64,000 nt of DNA from assembly GCA_963727075.1 (NCBI GenBank), contig CAVSET010000001.1:372001-436000 (forward strand), in the 5' to 3' direction. A program made the position numbers and the translations under genes. Source of the stretch: Bog-756 sp963727075. GTDB taxonomy: Bacteria; Actinomycetota; Acidimicrobiia; Acidimicrobiales; RAAP-2. Below the pieces are notes generated by a model that did not search any database, had not been told where the DNA came from, and saw nothing but the letters and a program-made list of their open reading frames with translations. Of the stretch, positions 16,666 through 24,121 are shown in pieces; the stretch's first letter is position 1; every line of letters begins with the position of its first letter.

Positions 16666-17584
16666 AGTCCAACCAGTCCTTGTACTGGTCGACCTCGCCT
16701 CGCACGGTGGCGAAGTAGGTCGATTGCAGCTTCTGGGTGATGGGCCCCGGCCTGCCGTCCCCGACGGGCCGGTCGTCCACCGCCCGGATGGGCACCAGCT
16801 CGGCCGCGGTGCCGGTGAGGAACGCCTCGTCCGCCGTGTAGAGGTCGGTGCGGATGATCGGCTCGTACGACACGGCATACCCGAGGTCACGGGCGATGGT
16901 CTCGACCGACTGCTGAGTGATGCCGGCCAGGGCACCGGAATCGGACGTCGGCGGGGAGATCAACCGTCCCTTGTGCACGATGAAGATGTTCTCCCCGGTG
17001 CACTCGCTGACCTTGCCGTCGGGGGCGAGGAGGATGGCCTCGTCGTACCCGGCCTTCAGCGCTTCGACCTTGGCCAGTGACGAGTTGACGTACATGCCGG
17101 TGCCCTTGGCCGCAGTCGGGACGGCATTCGGATCATGGCGGTGCCAGGAACTGATCTTCATCGACACGCCGTTGGCCACCCCCTCCTCGCCGAGGTAGGT
17201 GCCCCACGGCCAGGCGGCAATGGCCACGTTCACCGGACAGGGGATGGGGTTCAACCCCATCTCGCCGTAGCCCAGGTAGACGAGCGGCCGGAGGTAGCAG
17301 CCGTCCTCCAGTCCATTGACCCGCACCACAGTGCGGGACGCATCGGTGATGTCGTCGATCGTGTAGGGGATGTCGATCATGAAGACCTTGGCCGACGTGA
17401 AGAGCCGCTCGATGTGGTCGCGCAGCCGGAACACGGCCACGCCGCGCTCGGTCGGGTACGCCCGGATGCCCTCGAACACGCCGGAGCCATAGTGCATGGT
17501 GTGGGTCAGTACGTGGGTGGTGGCATCGGCCCAGTCGACGAGCTCGCCGTCCATCCAGATCTTGTCAGTAGGGGTAACGGGCAT
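16655..17584 (-). CDS. ilvE: Branched-chain amino acid aminotransferase
   Basis: A 309-residue class IV PLP aminotransferase that makes the final transamination in Ile, Leu and Val synthesis. It begins MPVTPTDKIWMDGELVDWADATTHVLTHTMHYGSGVFEGIRAY, the IlvE N-terminus. The PLP lysine is in MYVNSSLAKVEALKAGYDEAI and the cofactor-phosphate region in SECTGENIFIVHKG and FLTGTAAELVPI. The length matches the short (E. coli-like) IlvE type. It starts 3 bp after leuB ends and overlaps cimA, so the three are a tight operon downstream of the leader-peptide attenuator. Confidence 0.95.
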   Translation of the reverse strand: MPVTPTDKIWMDGELVDWADATTHVLTHTMHYGSGVFEGIRAYPTERGVAVFRLRDHIERLFTSAKVFMIDIPYTIDDITDASRTVVRVNGLEDGCYLRPLVYLGYGEMGLNPIPCPVNVAIAAWPWGTYLGEEGVANGVSMKISSWHRHDPNAVPTAAKGTGMYVNSSLAKVEALKAGYDEAILLAPDGKVSECTGENIFIVHKGRLISPPTSDSGALAGITQQSVETIARDLGYAVSYEPIIRTDLYTADEAFLTGTAAELVPIRAVDDRPVGDGRPGPITQKLQSTYFATVRGEVDQYKDWLDYVE

Positions 17585-17587
17585 GGC

Positions 17588-18604
17588 TCAGAGCCTTTCT
17601 GCGACGGCGTTGCCGATGTCGGCGGTGGACAGGGAGGGATCCGGCTGGGACGCGATGAACTGCGTGACGGCGTGAGAGACCTTCTCCGCCGCCGAGGACT
17701 CGCCCAGATGGTCGAGCATCAAGGCGGCCGAACGGATGGCGGCGGTCGGATTGGCCCGGCCGGTGCCGGCGATGTCGTGGGCCGCCCCGTGGACCGGCTC
17801 GAACAACGAGGGACCCGTCCGGTCGGGGTTGAGATTGGCGGAGGCGGCGTAGCCGATGCCGCCGGCGATGGCCCCGGCCAGGTCGGTGAGGATGTCACCG
17901 AAGAGATTGTCGGTGACGATCACGTCATAGCGGCCCGGGCCCTCGACCAGATAGATGCACGCGGCATCCACATGGTTGTAGTCAGTGCTCACCGCCGGAA
18001 AGTCCTCCGACACCTCGGCCACCGTCCGCTGCCAGAGGTCACCGGCGAAGGTGAGCACATTCGTCTTGTGCACGAGGGTCAGGTGGCTGCCACGACCGGC
18101 GGCCACCCCGAATGCGAACCTCACGCACCGCTCGACGCCGTGCCGGGTGTTGACCGAGCCCTGGGTCGCCACCTCGTAGGGCGTGCCCTTCCGCAGGAAG
18201 CCACCTTCCCCGGCATAGGTCCCCTCGGTGTTCTCGCGGACGACCACGAAGTCACAATCGGGTGCCGGCGCGGCGGGCACGCCGGTGAAGGGGCGCAGGT
18301 TGACGTAGAGGTCGAGCTCGAACCGCAGGCGGAGCAGGAGCCCGCGCTCCAGGACGCCTGCCGGGACGTCGGATGACCCGACGGGGGGACCGACCGCGCC
18401 GAGGAGGATGGCGTCCTGGCCCCGCAGCTCCTCGAGCACTGCGTCGGGTAACACCTCGCCGGTGCGGATGTACCGGTCGGCACCGAGGTCGTACTCGGTG
18501 GTGGTCAGCGTCACGCCGGCGGCGTCGATGACCTTGAGGGCCTCGGCCACCACTTCGGGCCCGATGCCGTCGCCCCCGATGATCCCCACGTTGTAGGTGC
18601 TCAC
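17588..18604 (-). CDS. leuB: 3-isopropylmalate dehydrogenase
   Basis: Residues after GTG 18604 read STYNVGIIGGDGIGPEVVAEALKVI, giving 338 residues, the usual length. An AAGGA lies 10 nt upstream; ATG 18637 would add 11 residues but lacks a ribosome site. It oxidatively decarboxylates 3-isopropylmalate, and in the citramalate route 3-methylmalate, using NAD. The substrate motif VVRENTEGTYAGEGG is the variant I recall from mycobacterial LeuB; metal-binding aspartates are in NHVDAACIYLVEGP and VTDNLFGDILTDLAGAI. leuC and leuD are not in the window. It is the first gene of leuB-ilvE-cimA, preceded by an attenuator-like leader. Confidence 0.93.
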   Translation of the reverse strand: MSTYNVGIIGGDGIGPEVVAEALKVIDAAGVTLTTTEYDLGADRYIRTGEVLPDAVLEELRGQDAILLGAVGPPVGSSDVPAGVLERGLLLRLRFELDLYVNLRPFTGVPAAPAPDCDFVVVRENTEGTYAGEGGFLRKGTPYEVATQGSVNTRHGVERCVRFAFGVAAGRGSHLTLVHKTNVLTFAGDLWQRTVAEVSEDFPAVSTDYNHVDAACIYLVEGPGRYDVIVTDNLFGDILTDLAGAIAGGIGYAASANLNPDRTGPSLFEPVHGAAHDIAGTGRANPTAAIRSAALMLDHLGESSAAEKVSHAVTQFIASQPDPSLSTADIGNAVAERL

Positions 18605-18684
18605 TGTTGGTCTGTCCTTGTGCTGTGGTCTGCTCATAGTGTTGCGCCGGTGCCGGCTGGCCTGGGCGGATCGGCGCCCAATTG

Positions 18685-18709
18685 AAAAACCGTCCACCAA
18701 GTGGACGGT
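18685..18709 (-). terminator. Intrinsic terminator in the leuB leader
   Basis: On the minus strand ACCGTCCAC pairs perfectly with GTGGACGGT across a TTG loop, followed at once by a run of T (AAAAA at 18685-18689 on the plus strand). It is the clearest hairpin plus T-tract I noticed. It lies 81 nt before the leuB start and 29 nt after the leader-peptide stop, the position expected of an attenuator. It could also serve as the terminator of prfA-prmC-sua5. Confidence 0.8.
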
Positions 18710-18713
18710 CGCG

Positions 18714-18739
18714 AGGCACACACGGGTAGGTGTGTGCCT
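18714..18739 (-). promoter_or_regulatory. 10-bp hairpin starting at the leader-peptide stop codon
   Basis: AGGCACACAC (minus strand) pairs perfectly with GTGTGTGCCT over the loop CTACCC. The first two bases are the AG of the leader TAG stop, so a ribosome at the stop or at the Ile codons would affect its folding. Four bases later the terminator stem begins. I could not find a strong competing pairing between this hairpin's 3' arm and the terminator's 5' arm, so its role (pause or protector) is inferred. Confidence 0.6.
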
Positions 18740-18785
18740 AGTCGATGATGATTACGGAGCCGCGGCGGTCGAAGGGCGCTTCCAT
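18738..18785 (-). CDS. Putative leader peptide MEAPFDRRGSVIIID (attenuator)
   Basis: A 15-codon ORF ending GTA-ATC-ATC-ATC-GAC-TAG, so one Val and three consecutive Ile codons are translated just before the stop. It lies between sua5 and leuB, directly upstream of the two hairpins. The downstream operon (leuB-ilvE-cimA) makes isoleucine by the citramalate route, which is what such codons would sense. A promoter-like pair ends only 8 nt before the ATG, so the transcript may be nearly leaderless. Leader-peptide attenuation of ilv/leu genes is known in actinobacteria; expression of this peptide is untested. Confidence 0.65.
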   Translation of the reverse strand: MEAPFDRRGSVIIID

Positions 18786-18793
18786 GACCACCC

Positions 18794-18822
18794 AGTGTCG
18801 CCTCTCCGGACGGAACCGTCAA
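18794..18822 (-). promoter_or_regulatory. Candidate promoter of the leader-leuB-ilvE-cimA unit
   Basis: On the minus strand TTGACG (18817-18822) and GACACT (18794-18799) are separated by 17 bp. The -35 matches five of six consensus positions and overlaps the sua5 stop codon. Initiation about 7 nt downstream would fall within a few bases of the leader-peptide ATG at 18785. Confidence 0.5.
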
Positions 18823-19499
18823 CCCCGTCCGGCGAACGGCTCCCAGTGAATGCGGTTCGACGCCTCCCCCTCCGCCCCGTCGGTGACCAGCACCTCCCAG
18901 GGAATGGCTCCCTCCCGCAGGCACCGGGCCCAGGATCCCCGGCACTCGACCACCGTCGAGGGGACCCCGTCGCACACCCCGCCGTCGAGGACGGCTGCCA
19001 GCCCGTCGGCCTCGGCGAACGCGGCGACGACCTCACCGGCCGTGGTGGCGGGCGGCCCGCCGTGGAGATTGGCACTGGTCACCGCCAGGGGCCCCACCTG
19101 ACCACAGAGAGCCTGGACCAGCGTATGGTCCGGCCACCGGATCCCGACGGTGTGCCGGGCCGAAGGCGGTCCGCCGAGGTCGACCCCGAACCGCTCGGCC
19201 CGTGGGACGACCAAGGTCACCGGCCCGGGCCAGTGGTGCCGGGCCAGATAGGCGCCGGCCGGCCCGAGACGGCCGGCCACCTCGGCGAGCTGATCCTCCC
19301 GGGCGACCAGGAGCGGGATGGCCACCTCGGCAGGCCGGCGCTTGAGGGCGAACAATCCGGCCATGGCCTCGGGGTGGGCGGGATGGGCGGCGAGGCCGTA
19401 GACGGTATCGGTCGGGAGGGCGATGACCGAACCGGAGTCGAGCGCGTCGGCGGCGGCTTCGATTCCCCCGGCGTCGGCGGTCAACAGCCGGGGGCCCAT
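18819..19499 (-). CDS. L-threonylcarbamoyladenylate synthase (Sua5/YrdC)
   Basis: A 226-residue YrdC-domain protein, the short form without the extra Sua5 domain. It makes threonylcarbamoyl-AMP from threonine, bicarbonate and ATP for the t6A37 modification of ANN-decoding tRNAs. Recognisable motifs are ALPTDTVYGLAAHP, the basic cleft KRRPAEVAIPLLV and VTSANLHGGPPATT (the SAN motif). ATG 19499 lies 2 bp after the prmC stop. The prfA-prmC-sua5 order is common in bacteria and links release-factor maturation with tRNA modification. Confidence 0.9.
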   Translation of the reverse strand: MGPRLLTADAGGIEAAADALDSGSVIALPTDTVYGLAAHPAHPEAMAGLFALKRRPAEVAIPLLVAREDQLAEVAGRLGPAGAYLARHHWPGPVTLVVPRAERFGVDLGGPPSARHTVGIRWPDHTLVQALCGQVGPLAVTSANLHGGPPATTAGEVVAAFAEADGLAAVLDGGVCDGVPSTVVECRGSWARCLREGAIPWEVLVTDGAEGEASNRIHWEPFAGRG

Positions 19500-19501
19500 C
19501 G

Positions 19502-20425
19502 TCAACGCCGGGCCACCAGCATTCGCTCCCTTCCGGACAGATCGCGGTCGATCCTGACCCGGGCGAACCCGGCCCGGTGGGCGGCCTCCGCGGCGGCGGC
19601 CGCCTGGGGGGGATCGATCTCGACGACCATCGCACCACCCGGGCGCAGCCAGGACGGCGCCGAGCCGACGATCTCCTCGATGGCGGCCATACCCCCGACG
19701 CCACCGGCACCCGGGGCGGCGACCAGCGCCTGGCGGGGCTCCCAGTCGCGCACCGAGGGGTCGAGACCGGCGAAGTCTGCTTCGGCCACATAGGGAGGGT
19801 TGGTGACGAGCAGGTCGACCTGGCCGGCCAGGCGGGGAGGAAGGGCGGCGAACCAGGACCCTTCGGCCAGGTGCACGCTCGGGCCATCCCGGCCGGCGCC
19901 GAGGGCGGCCCGGTTGCGCTCGGCCACGGCCAGGGCCCCGGCCGAGGTATCGGTGGCCCAGACCTCGAGACCGTCGCAGACGGCGGCGCCTTCGGTGGCC
20001 AACGACAGGGCGATGGCGCCCGACCCGGTGCCGAGGTCGACGCACACCCGGCGGGCGGCCGGCTCCGACCGGGTGCCCGGGGCGTCCCCGTCCGGCTCGG
20101 AGGATGCACAGATCCGGGCCAACTCGTGCAGCGCCACCTCGACGACCTGCTCGGTCTCGGGACGGGGGATGAGCACCCGGCGGTCGACCATGAGCTCGAG
20201 ATGGCGGAACGGCCAGGTGCCGAGCACGTACTGGAGCGGTTCACCGGCCAACCGGCGACCGGCCAGCTCCTGCCACCGGCCACCATGGTCCAGGATCCAA
20301 CGCGCCTCCCGGGCCGAGCCGAGTTGCTCGGTGATGGCGGCGAGCAGGTCGGAGCGGGAGACGGTGGGCCCGTCACCGGGGGGCGTGGTCACCTCAGGGG
20401 TCGGCCCGGGGCGGCCGCCCCTCAT
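19502..20425 (-). CDS. prmC: Release factor glutamine methyltransferase
   Basis: A 307-residue class I SAM methyltransferase that modifies the Gln of the GGQ loop in RF1/RF2. The SAM motif is VCVDLGTGSGAIALSLA, the catalytic motif VTNPPYVAEADF (NPPY), and the N-terminal helical domain contains the usual PLQYVLGTWPFRHLELMVDRRVLIPRPETE block. ATG 20425 overlaps the prfA stop (ATGA), so it is translationally coupled to its own substrate's gene. An Arg/Pro-rich N-terminal 20 residues may be an extension, or the true start may lie slightly downstream. Confidence 0.94.
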   Translation of the reverse strand: MRGGRPGPTPEVTTPPGDGPTVSRSDLLAAITEQLGSAREARWILDHGGRWQELAGRRLAGEPLQYVLGTWPFRHLELMVDRRVLIPRPETEQVVEVALHELARICASSEPDGDAPGTRSEPAARRVCVDLGTGSGAIALSLATEGAAVCDGLEVWATDTSAGALAVAERNRAALGAGRDGPSVHLAEGSWFAALPPRLAGQVDLLVTNPPYVAEADFAGLDPSVRDWEPRQALVAAPGAGGVGGMAAIEEIVGSAPSWLRPGGAMVVEIDPPQAAAAAEAAHRAGFARVRIDRDLSGRERMLVARR

Positions 20426-21498
20426 CCATCGTCCAGCTGGCGGTAACGCTTGTCGGCCATCAGAGCGTCGGTGAGCTCGTCGAGATCGCCCATCAGGATT
20501 CGATCGAGCTTGTGCAACGTGAGCTTGATCCGGTGGTCAGTGACCCGGTTGTCCTTGTAATTGTAGGTTCGGATCTTCTCCGACCGGCCGCCGCCGCCGA
20601 CCTGGCTCCGCCGTTGCTCCGACGCGGCCGCGGATTGGCGGTCCTGTTCGGCCTTCAACAGGCGCGACCGGAGGACGGTCATGGCCTTGGCCCGGTTCTG
20701 GATCTGGCTCTTCTCGTCCTGCATGGCCACCACGATGCCGGTGGGCAGGTGGGTGATCCGCACCGCCGAGTCGGTGGTGTTGACCGACTGTCCACCCGGG
20801 CCGGTGGACCGGTAGACGTCGATCTTGAGATCGCCCGGGTCGATGTCCACGTCGACCTCCTCGGCCTCCGGCAGGACGGTCACTGCGGACGACGATGTGT
20901 GGACCCGTCCCTGGGACTCGGTCACCGGCACCCGCTGGACCCGGTGGGGACCCCCCTCGTGCTCGAGTCGCTGCCAGGCGTCGTCCCCCTTGACCACGAA
21001 GGTGACCTCGTTCAGCCCGTCGCGCTCAGAGGGGCTCGAGGAGAGCACGTCGATCTTCCACCCCCGCTGGGCGGCATAGCGCGAGTACATCTCGAACAGA
21101 TCCTTGGCGAAGAGGTTGGCCTCCTCCCCGCCTTCGGCGCCCCGGATCTCCATGATCACGTTGCGCCGCGCGTTCGGGTCCCGCGGCACCAGCAGCAGCC
21201 GGAGCTCCTCCTCCTGCCGGGCCACTTCACGCTCGGCCTGGTCCACCTCGGACTGGGCGAGCTCCCGCTCGCCCCCGGTGCAATCGTGGAGCATCTCGCG
21301 GGCGGCCTCGAGGTCCGCTTCCGCCGCCTGCAGGCCGTGCCAGCCGTCGATGACCTCCTTCAGCTCGCGATGGCGGCGGGAGACCTCGCGCAAACGCCGC
21401 GGATCGGCGGAGAGGGTCGGATCGTTGAGCTCGTCCAGCACCGCCTCGTACTCGCGCTCCAGCTCGTTCAGGCGGTCATGGACCCTCTGGCGGAACAC
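20422..21498 (-). CDS. prfA: Peptide chain release factor 1
   Basis: A 358-residue RF1, normal length, from GTG 21498 (VFRQRVHDRLNELEREYEAVL). It terminates translation at UAA and UAG. The GGQ loop is RSTGPGGQSVNTTDSAVRITH; the stop-codon-reading tripeptide is PVT in VQRVPVTESQGRVHTSS, the PxT form of RF1 rather than the SPF of RF2. No convincing ribosome site precedes the GTG, and no better start is in frame near it. It is followed by prmC with a 4-bp overlap. Confidence 0.95.
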   Translation of the reverse strand: MFRQRVHDRLNELEREYEAVLDELNDPTLSADPRRLREVSRRHRELKEVIDGWHGLQAAEADLEAAREMLHDCTGGERELAQSEVDQAEREVARQEEELRLLLVPRDPNARRNVIMEIRGAEGGEEANLFAKDLFEMYSRYAAQRGWKIDVLSSSPSERDGLNEVTFVVKGDDAWQRLEHEGGPHRVQRVPVTESQGRVHTSSSAVTVLPEAEEVDVDIDPGDLKIDVYRSTGPGGQSVNTTDSAVRITHLPTGIVVAMQDEKSQIQNRAKAMTVLRSRLLKAEQDRQSAAASEQRRSQVGGGGRSEKIRTYNYKDNRVTDHRIKLTLHKLDRILMGDLDELTDALMADKRYRQLDDG

Positions 21499-21575
21499 GA
21501 GCAAAGGGTAGCCCCAACCGTGGTAACTGCTTCCCGGTTGGGCGTGACGCGCCGTCGATGGGGACGCGCCCGATG

Positions 21576-21812
21576 TCAGGACGAAGGTGGCGTGGTCGAG
21601 CGCTTGCGCGATCCGCTCTTGGCGTACCGGCGCTGGAACCTCTCGACGCGACCACCCGAGTCCACCAGCTTCTGCTTCCCGGTGAAGAACGGATGGCATT
21701 CGTTGCAGAGCTCGAGATGGATCTCCGGCTTGGTCGACCTGGTGGTGAAGGTGTTGCCGCACGAGCACCGCACCGAGGACTCGACATAGGAAGGGTGGAG
21801 GTCAGACTTCAT
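21576..21812 (-). CDS. rpmE: 50S ribosomal protein L31
   Basis: A 78-residue L31 of the zinc-binding (C+) type, with Cys16, Cys18, Cys36 and Cys39 (VRCSCGNTF and LCNECHPFFTGKQKLVDSGGRVERF). ATG 21812 follows GGAGAATTCC. It lies between rho and prfA, the classical rho-rpmE-prfA-prmC order. The last 12 residues (SGSRKRSTTPPSS) extend beyond the usual core. The C+ form can store zinc and is often replaced by a C- paralogue under zinc limitation; no paralogue is seen here. Confidence 0.97.
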   Translation of the reverse strand: MKSDLHPSYVESSVRCSCGNTFTTRSTKPEIHLELCNECHPFFTGKQKLVDSGGRVERFQRRYAKSGSRKRSTTPPSS

Positions 21813-21941
21813 GGAATTCTCCTGTGGTTGCGCTCTGCCCGACGAGCGATTCCGTCCGACGAGCGATCGCCGACGTTGCAGTGTACCGGACCGGTTCCCG
21901 CAGCCGTTCGCGAACTGGGGGCCCGCCGGCGACCGATCGGC

Positions 21942-23852
21942 TCAGGTGGACGGGCCCTTGGCGATCTCGGCCAGGAACTCGTCGTTGCTCTTGGTGGTGC
22001 GGATCTTGTCCATCAGCAGCTCGAGACCGGGGGCGGCACTGCCCTCGTTGGCCAGGGCGTTGAGCACCCGGCGGAGCTTCCAGACCTGCTGGAGCTGGGA
22101 CCGGTCGAAGAGCAGCTCCTCGTGACGGGTCGAGCTGGCGTTCACGTCGATCGACGGGTACAGCCGCCGCTCGGCGAGTCGGCGGTCCAGGCGGAGCTCC
22201 ATGTTGCCGGTCCCCTTGAACTCCTCGAAGATGACTTCGTCCATCTTCGAGCCGGTCTCCACCAGGGCGGTGGCGAGGATGGTGAGGGACCCACCTTCCT
22301 CGATGTTCCTCGCCGCACCGAAGAACCGCTTCGGTGGGTAGAGGGCGCCCGAGTCGACCCCTCCCGACATGATCCGGCCGGTTGCCGGTTGCGCCAAGTT
22401 GTAGGCCCTGGCCAGCCGGGTGATCCCGTCGAGGATGATGACCACGTCGCGGCCCGACTCGACCAGGCGCTTGGCCCGCTCGATGGCCAGCTCGGTCACG
22501 GCGGTGTGCTCCTCGGAAGGACGGTCGAAGGTCGAGGCGACCACCTCTCCCTTCACCGAGCGGCGCATGTCGGTGACCTCTTCAGGTCGCTCGTCGACCA
22601 GCAGGACCATCAGGTGGACATCGGGGTTGTTGGCCTCGATGGAGGCGGCGATGTGCTTCATCACCGTCGTCTTGCCGGCTTTGGGGGGAGACACGATGAG
22701 CCCGCGCTGCCCCTTCCCGATCGGCGACAGCAGATCGACGATCCGTGCCGTCATGTTGTCCTTGTCGCCGGGCACCTCGAGGTGCAGCCGCTCGTCCGGG
22801 AACAGCGGCGTCAGGTCCTCGAAGCGCGGCCGCTGACGGGCGGCCTCCGGGTCGAGCGAGGACACCGTGTCGATCTGGAGGAGGGCGGGGAACTTCTCGG
22901 TGCTCCCGGCCGGGCGGCAGAACCCTTCGATGCTGTCGCCCTTACGGAGTGCGAACCGCCGAGCCTGGCTGATCGAGACGTAGACGTCCTTGCTGGACGG
23001 GAGATACCCCTCACTCCGGAGGAAGCCGTAGCCCTCGTCGCGCAGGTCGAGCAGGCCGCGCACCGGGATCAGCTCACCTTGGTACTGCTGGTCCTGGTGA
23101 CCGCCTGCACCCTGCAGATCCCCCTCGGAGCCTCCCCCTTGACGGTCGCGGCCTCGGCGGCGCCGATTGCTCCGGCGATTGCCCATGTCGTCATAGCCGG
23201 CGCCCTGGTTGCGGTTGCCCTGGTTGCTGCGGTTGCGATTCTGGTTGGTGCGGTTGCGGTTCTGGTTGTTGCCCTGGTTGTTGGTGGTCTGGGTGCCCTG
23301 TCGACCACCGTCACCGTTCTGGTGGCCGGAGCCGGTCTGGACTGCCTCTGGCCCCTCGGTGTCTGACTGGCTGCCCCGATCATCGGCCACGGTGTCGGTT
23401 CGCGGGCGGGCGGCCTCGCCCCGCTCGGAACCGTTGTCCGTCACGGTCGTGTCGGCGACGTCGTCGTCCAGCTCGATATCGCTTGCCTGCTCCAGGTCAT
23501 CGGCCGGGCCGAACGACTGCGCGGCAGGTCGGCGACGGGACGGCGCTCGAGACGCGGCGCCACGGGCGGACCCCCCGTCCGACGCCTCTGCGTCGACAAC
23601 GGCGGCCCCAGCGGCCCCAGGAGACGCCTCCCGGCCGTTGCCGGAGGCGGCAGCGGTGCCGTTGCGGGCGACTTCCCCACCGGACGCACCCCCACCCACC
23701 GACACCCCGGTGGCCTTCAGGATGCCATCGATCATGTCGGCTTTCTTCGTCCTGGTGTTGGTCTTCACAGAGAGTGCCTGCGCGATGGCAAGGAGCTCGT
23801 CTCGCTCCTTGCCCTCCAACACCGAGCGCTCGAGCTGCTGTTCGGCAGTCAT
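21942..23852 (-). CDS. rho: Transcription termination factor Rho with N/Q/R-rich insert
   Basis: A 636-residue Rho. ATG 23852 is preceded by GAGGAAG; upstream in-frame codons are less likely. The N-terminal SAP-like Rho_N domain covers residues 3-50. A long low-complexity insert follows (50-255), acidic first, then Asn/Gln/Arg-rich between about 178 and 256 (NQNRNRTNQNRNRSNQG), the kind of insert known from high-GC Rho proteins. The cold-shock-like RNA domain starts at LIPVRGLLDLRDEGYGFLR, and the ATPase carries VSPPKAGKTTVMKHIA (Walker A) and VVIILDGITRLARAYN. It lies downstream of a roughly 200-nt untranslated leader. Confidence 0.95.
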   Translation of the reverse strand: MTAEQQLERSVLEGKERDELLAIAQALSVKTNTRTKKADMIDGILKATGVSVGGGASGGEVARNGTAAASGNGREASPGAAGAAVVDAEASDGGSARGAASRAPSRRRPAAQSFGPADDLEQASDIELDDDVADTTVTDNGSERGEAARPRTDTVADDRGSQSDTEGPEAVQTGSGHQNGDGGRQGTQTTNNQGNNQNRNRTNQNRNRSNQGNRNQGAGYDDMGNRRSNRRRRGRDRQGGGSEGDLQGAGGHQDQQYQGELIPVRGLLDLRDEGYGFLRSEGYLPSSKDVYVSISQARRFALRKGDSIEGFCRPAGSTEKFPALLQIDTVSSLDPEAARQRPRFEDLTPLFPDERLHLEVPGDKDNMTARIVDLLSPIGKGQRGLIVSPPKAGKTTVMKHIAASIEANNPDVHLMVLLVDERPEEVTDMRRSVKGEVVASTFDRPSEEHTAVTELAIERAKRLVESGRDVVIILDGITRLARAYNLAQPATGRIMSGGVDSGALYPPKRFFGAARNIEEGGSLTILATALVETGSKMDEVIFEEFKGTGNMELRLDRRLAERRLYPSIDVNASSTRHEELLFDRSQLQQVWKLRRVLNALANEGSAAPGLELLMDKIRTTKSNDEFLAEIAKGPST

Positions 23853-23975
23853 CGGCTTCCTCGCTTCGAATGTCCTCGTTGGCGGAGGCATTGGCGCCAT
23901 CCACCGGGAATAAAGGGGTGGGAAGCCGCCAGTTTCGAGATCGCCTCTCGCGGCCACTTCCCCCGACGCCGCATG

Positions 23976-24027
23976 CGGGCTGGTCGCGTCATCAGATGCT
24001 GACCAGAGTGCCCCGCCCACCAGCCCG
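23976..24027 (-). promoter_or_regulatory. Inverted repeat in the rho 5' leader
   Basis: CGGGCTGGT (23976-23984) is matched by ACCAGCCCG (24019-24027), a perfect 9-bp stem with a 34-nt loop that itself has short self-complementary stretches (TCAG-CAT-CTGA). It falls between the candidate rho promoter and the rho ATG. rho is autoregulated through its leader in other bacteria, so a role in premature termination is possible but unproven. Confidence 0.4.
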
Positions 24028-24059
24028 AACGGGCATGTTGTGGAGGCGACGGTGGCCCC

Positions 24060-24088
24060 ATACTACAGGGAGCGGCCCGATCGGGCAA
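24060..24088 (-). promoter_or_regulatory. Candidate rho promoter
   Basis: On the minus strand TTGCCC (24083-24088) and TAGTAT (24060-24065) are separated by exactly 17 bp, each matching four of six consensus bases. It lies 34 bp past the thrC stop and would give a transcript leader of about 200 nt before rho. Confidence 0.45.
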
Positions 24089-24121
24089 CAACCACCGGCA
24101 GGCGGTGACGACGACCTCGCT

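Noticed and set aside
18685..18709. Simple terminator of prfA-prmC-sua5 with no regulatory role
   Set aside because: Possible, but a promoter-like pair and an Ile-rich short ORF lie between sua5 and the hairpin, so an attenuator explains more of the sequence.
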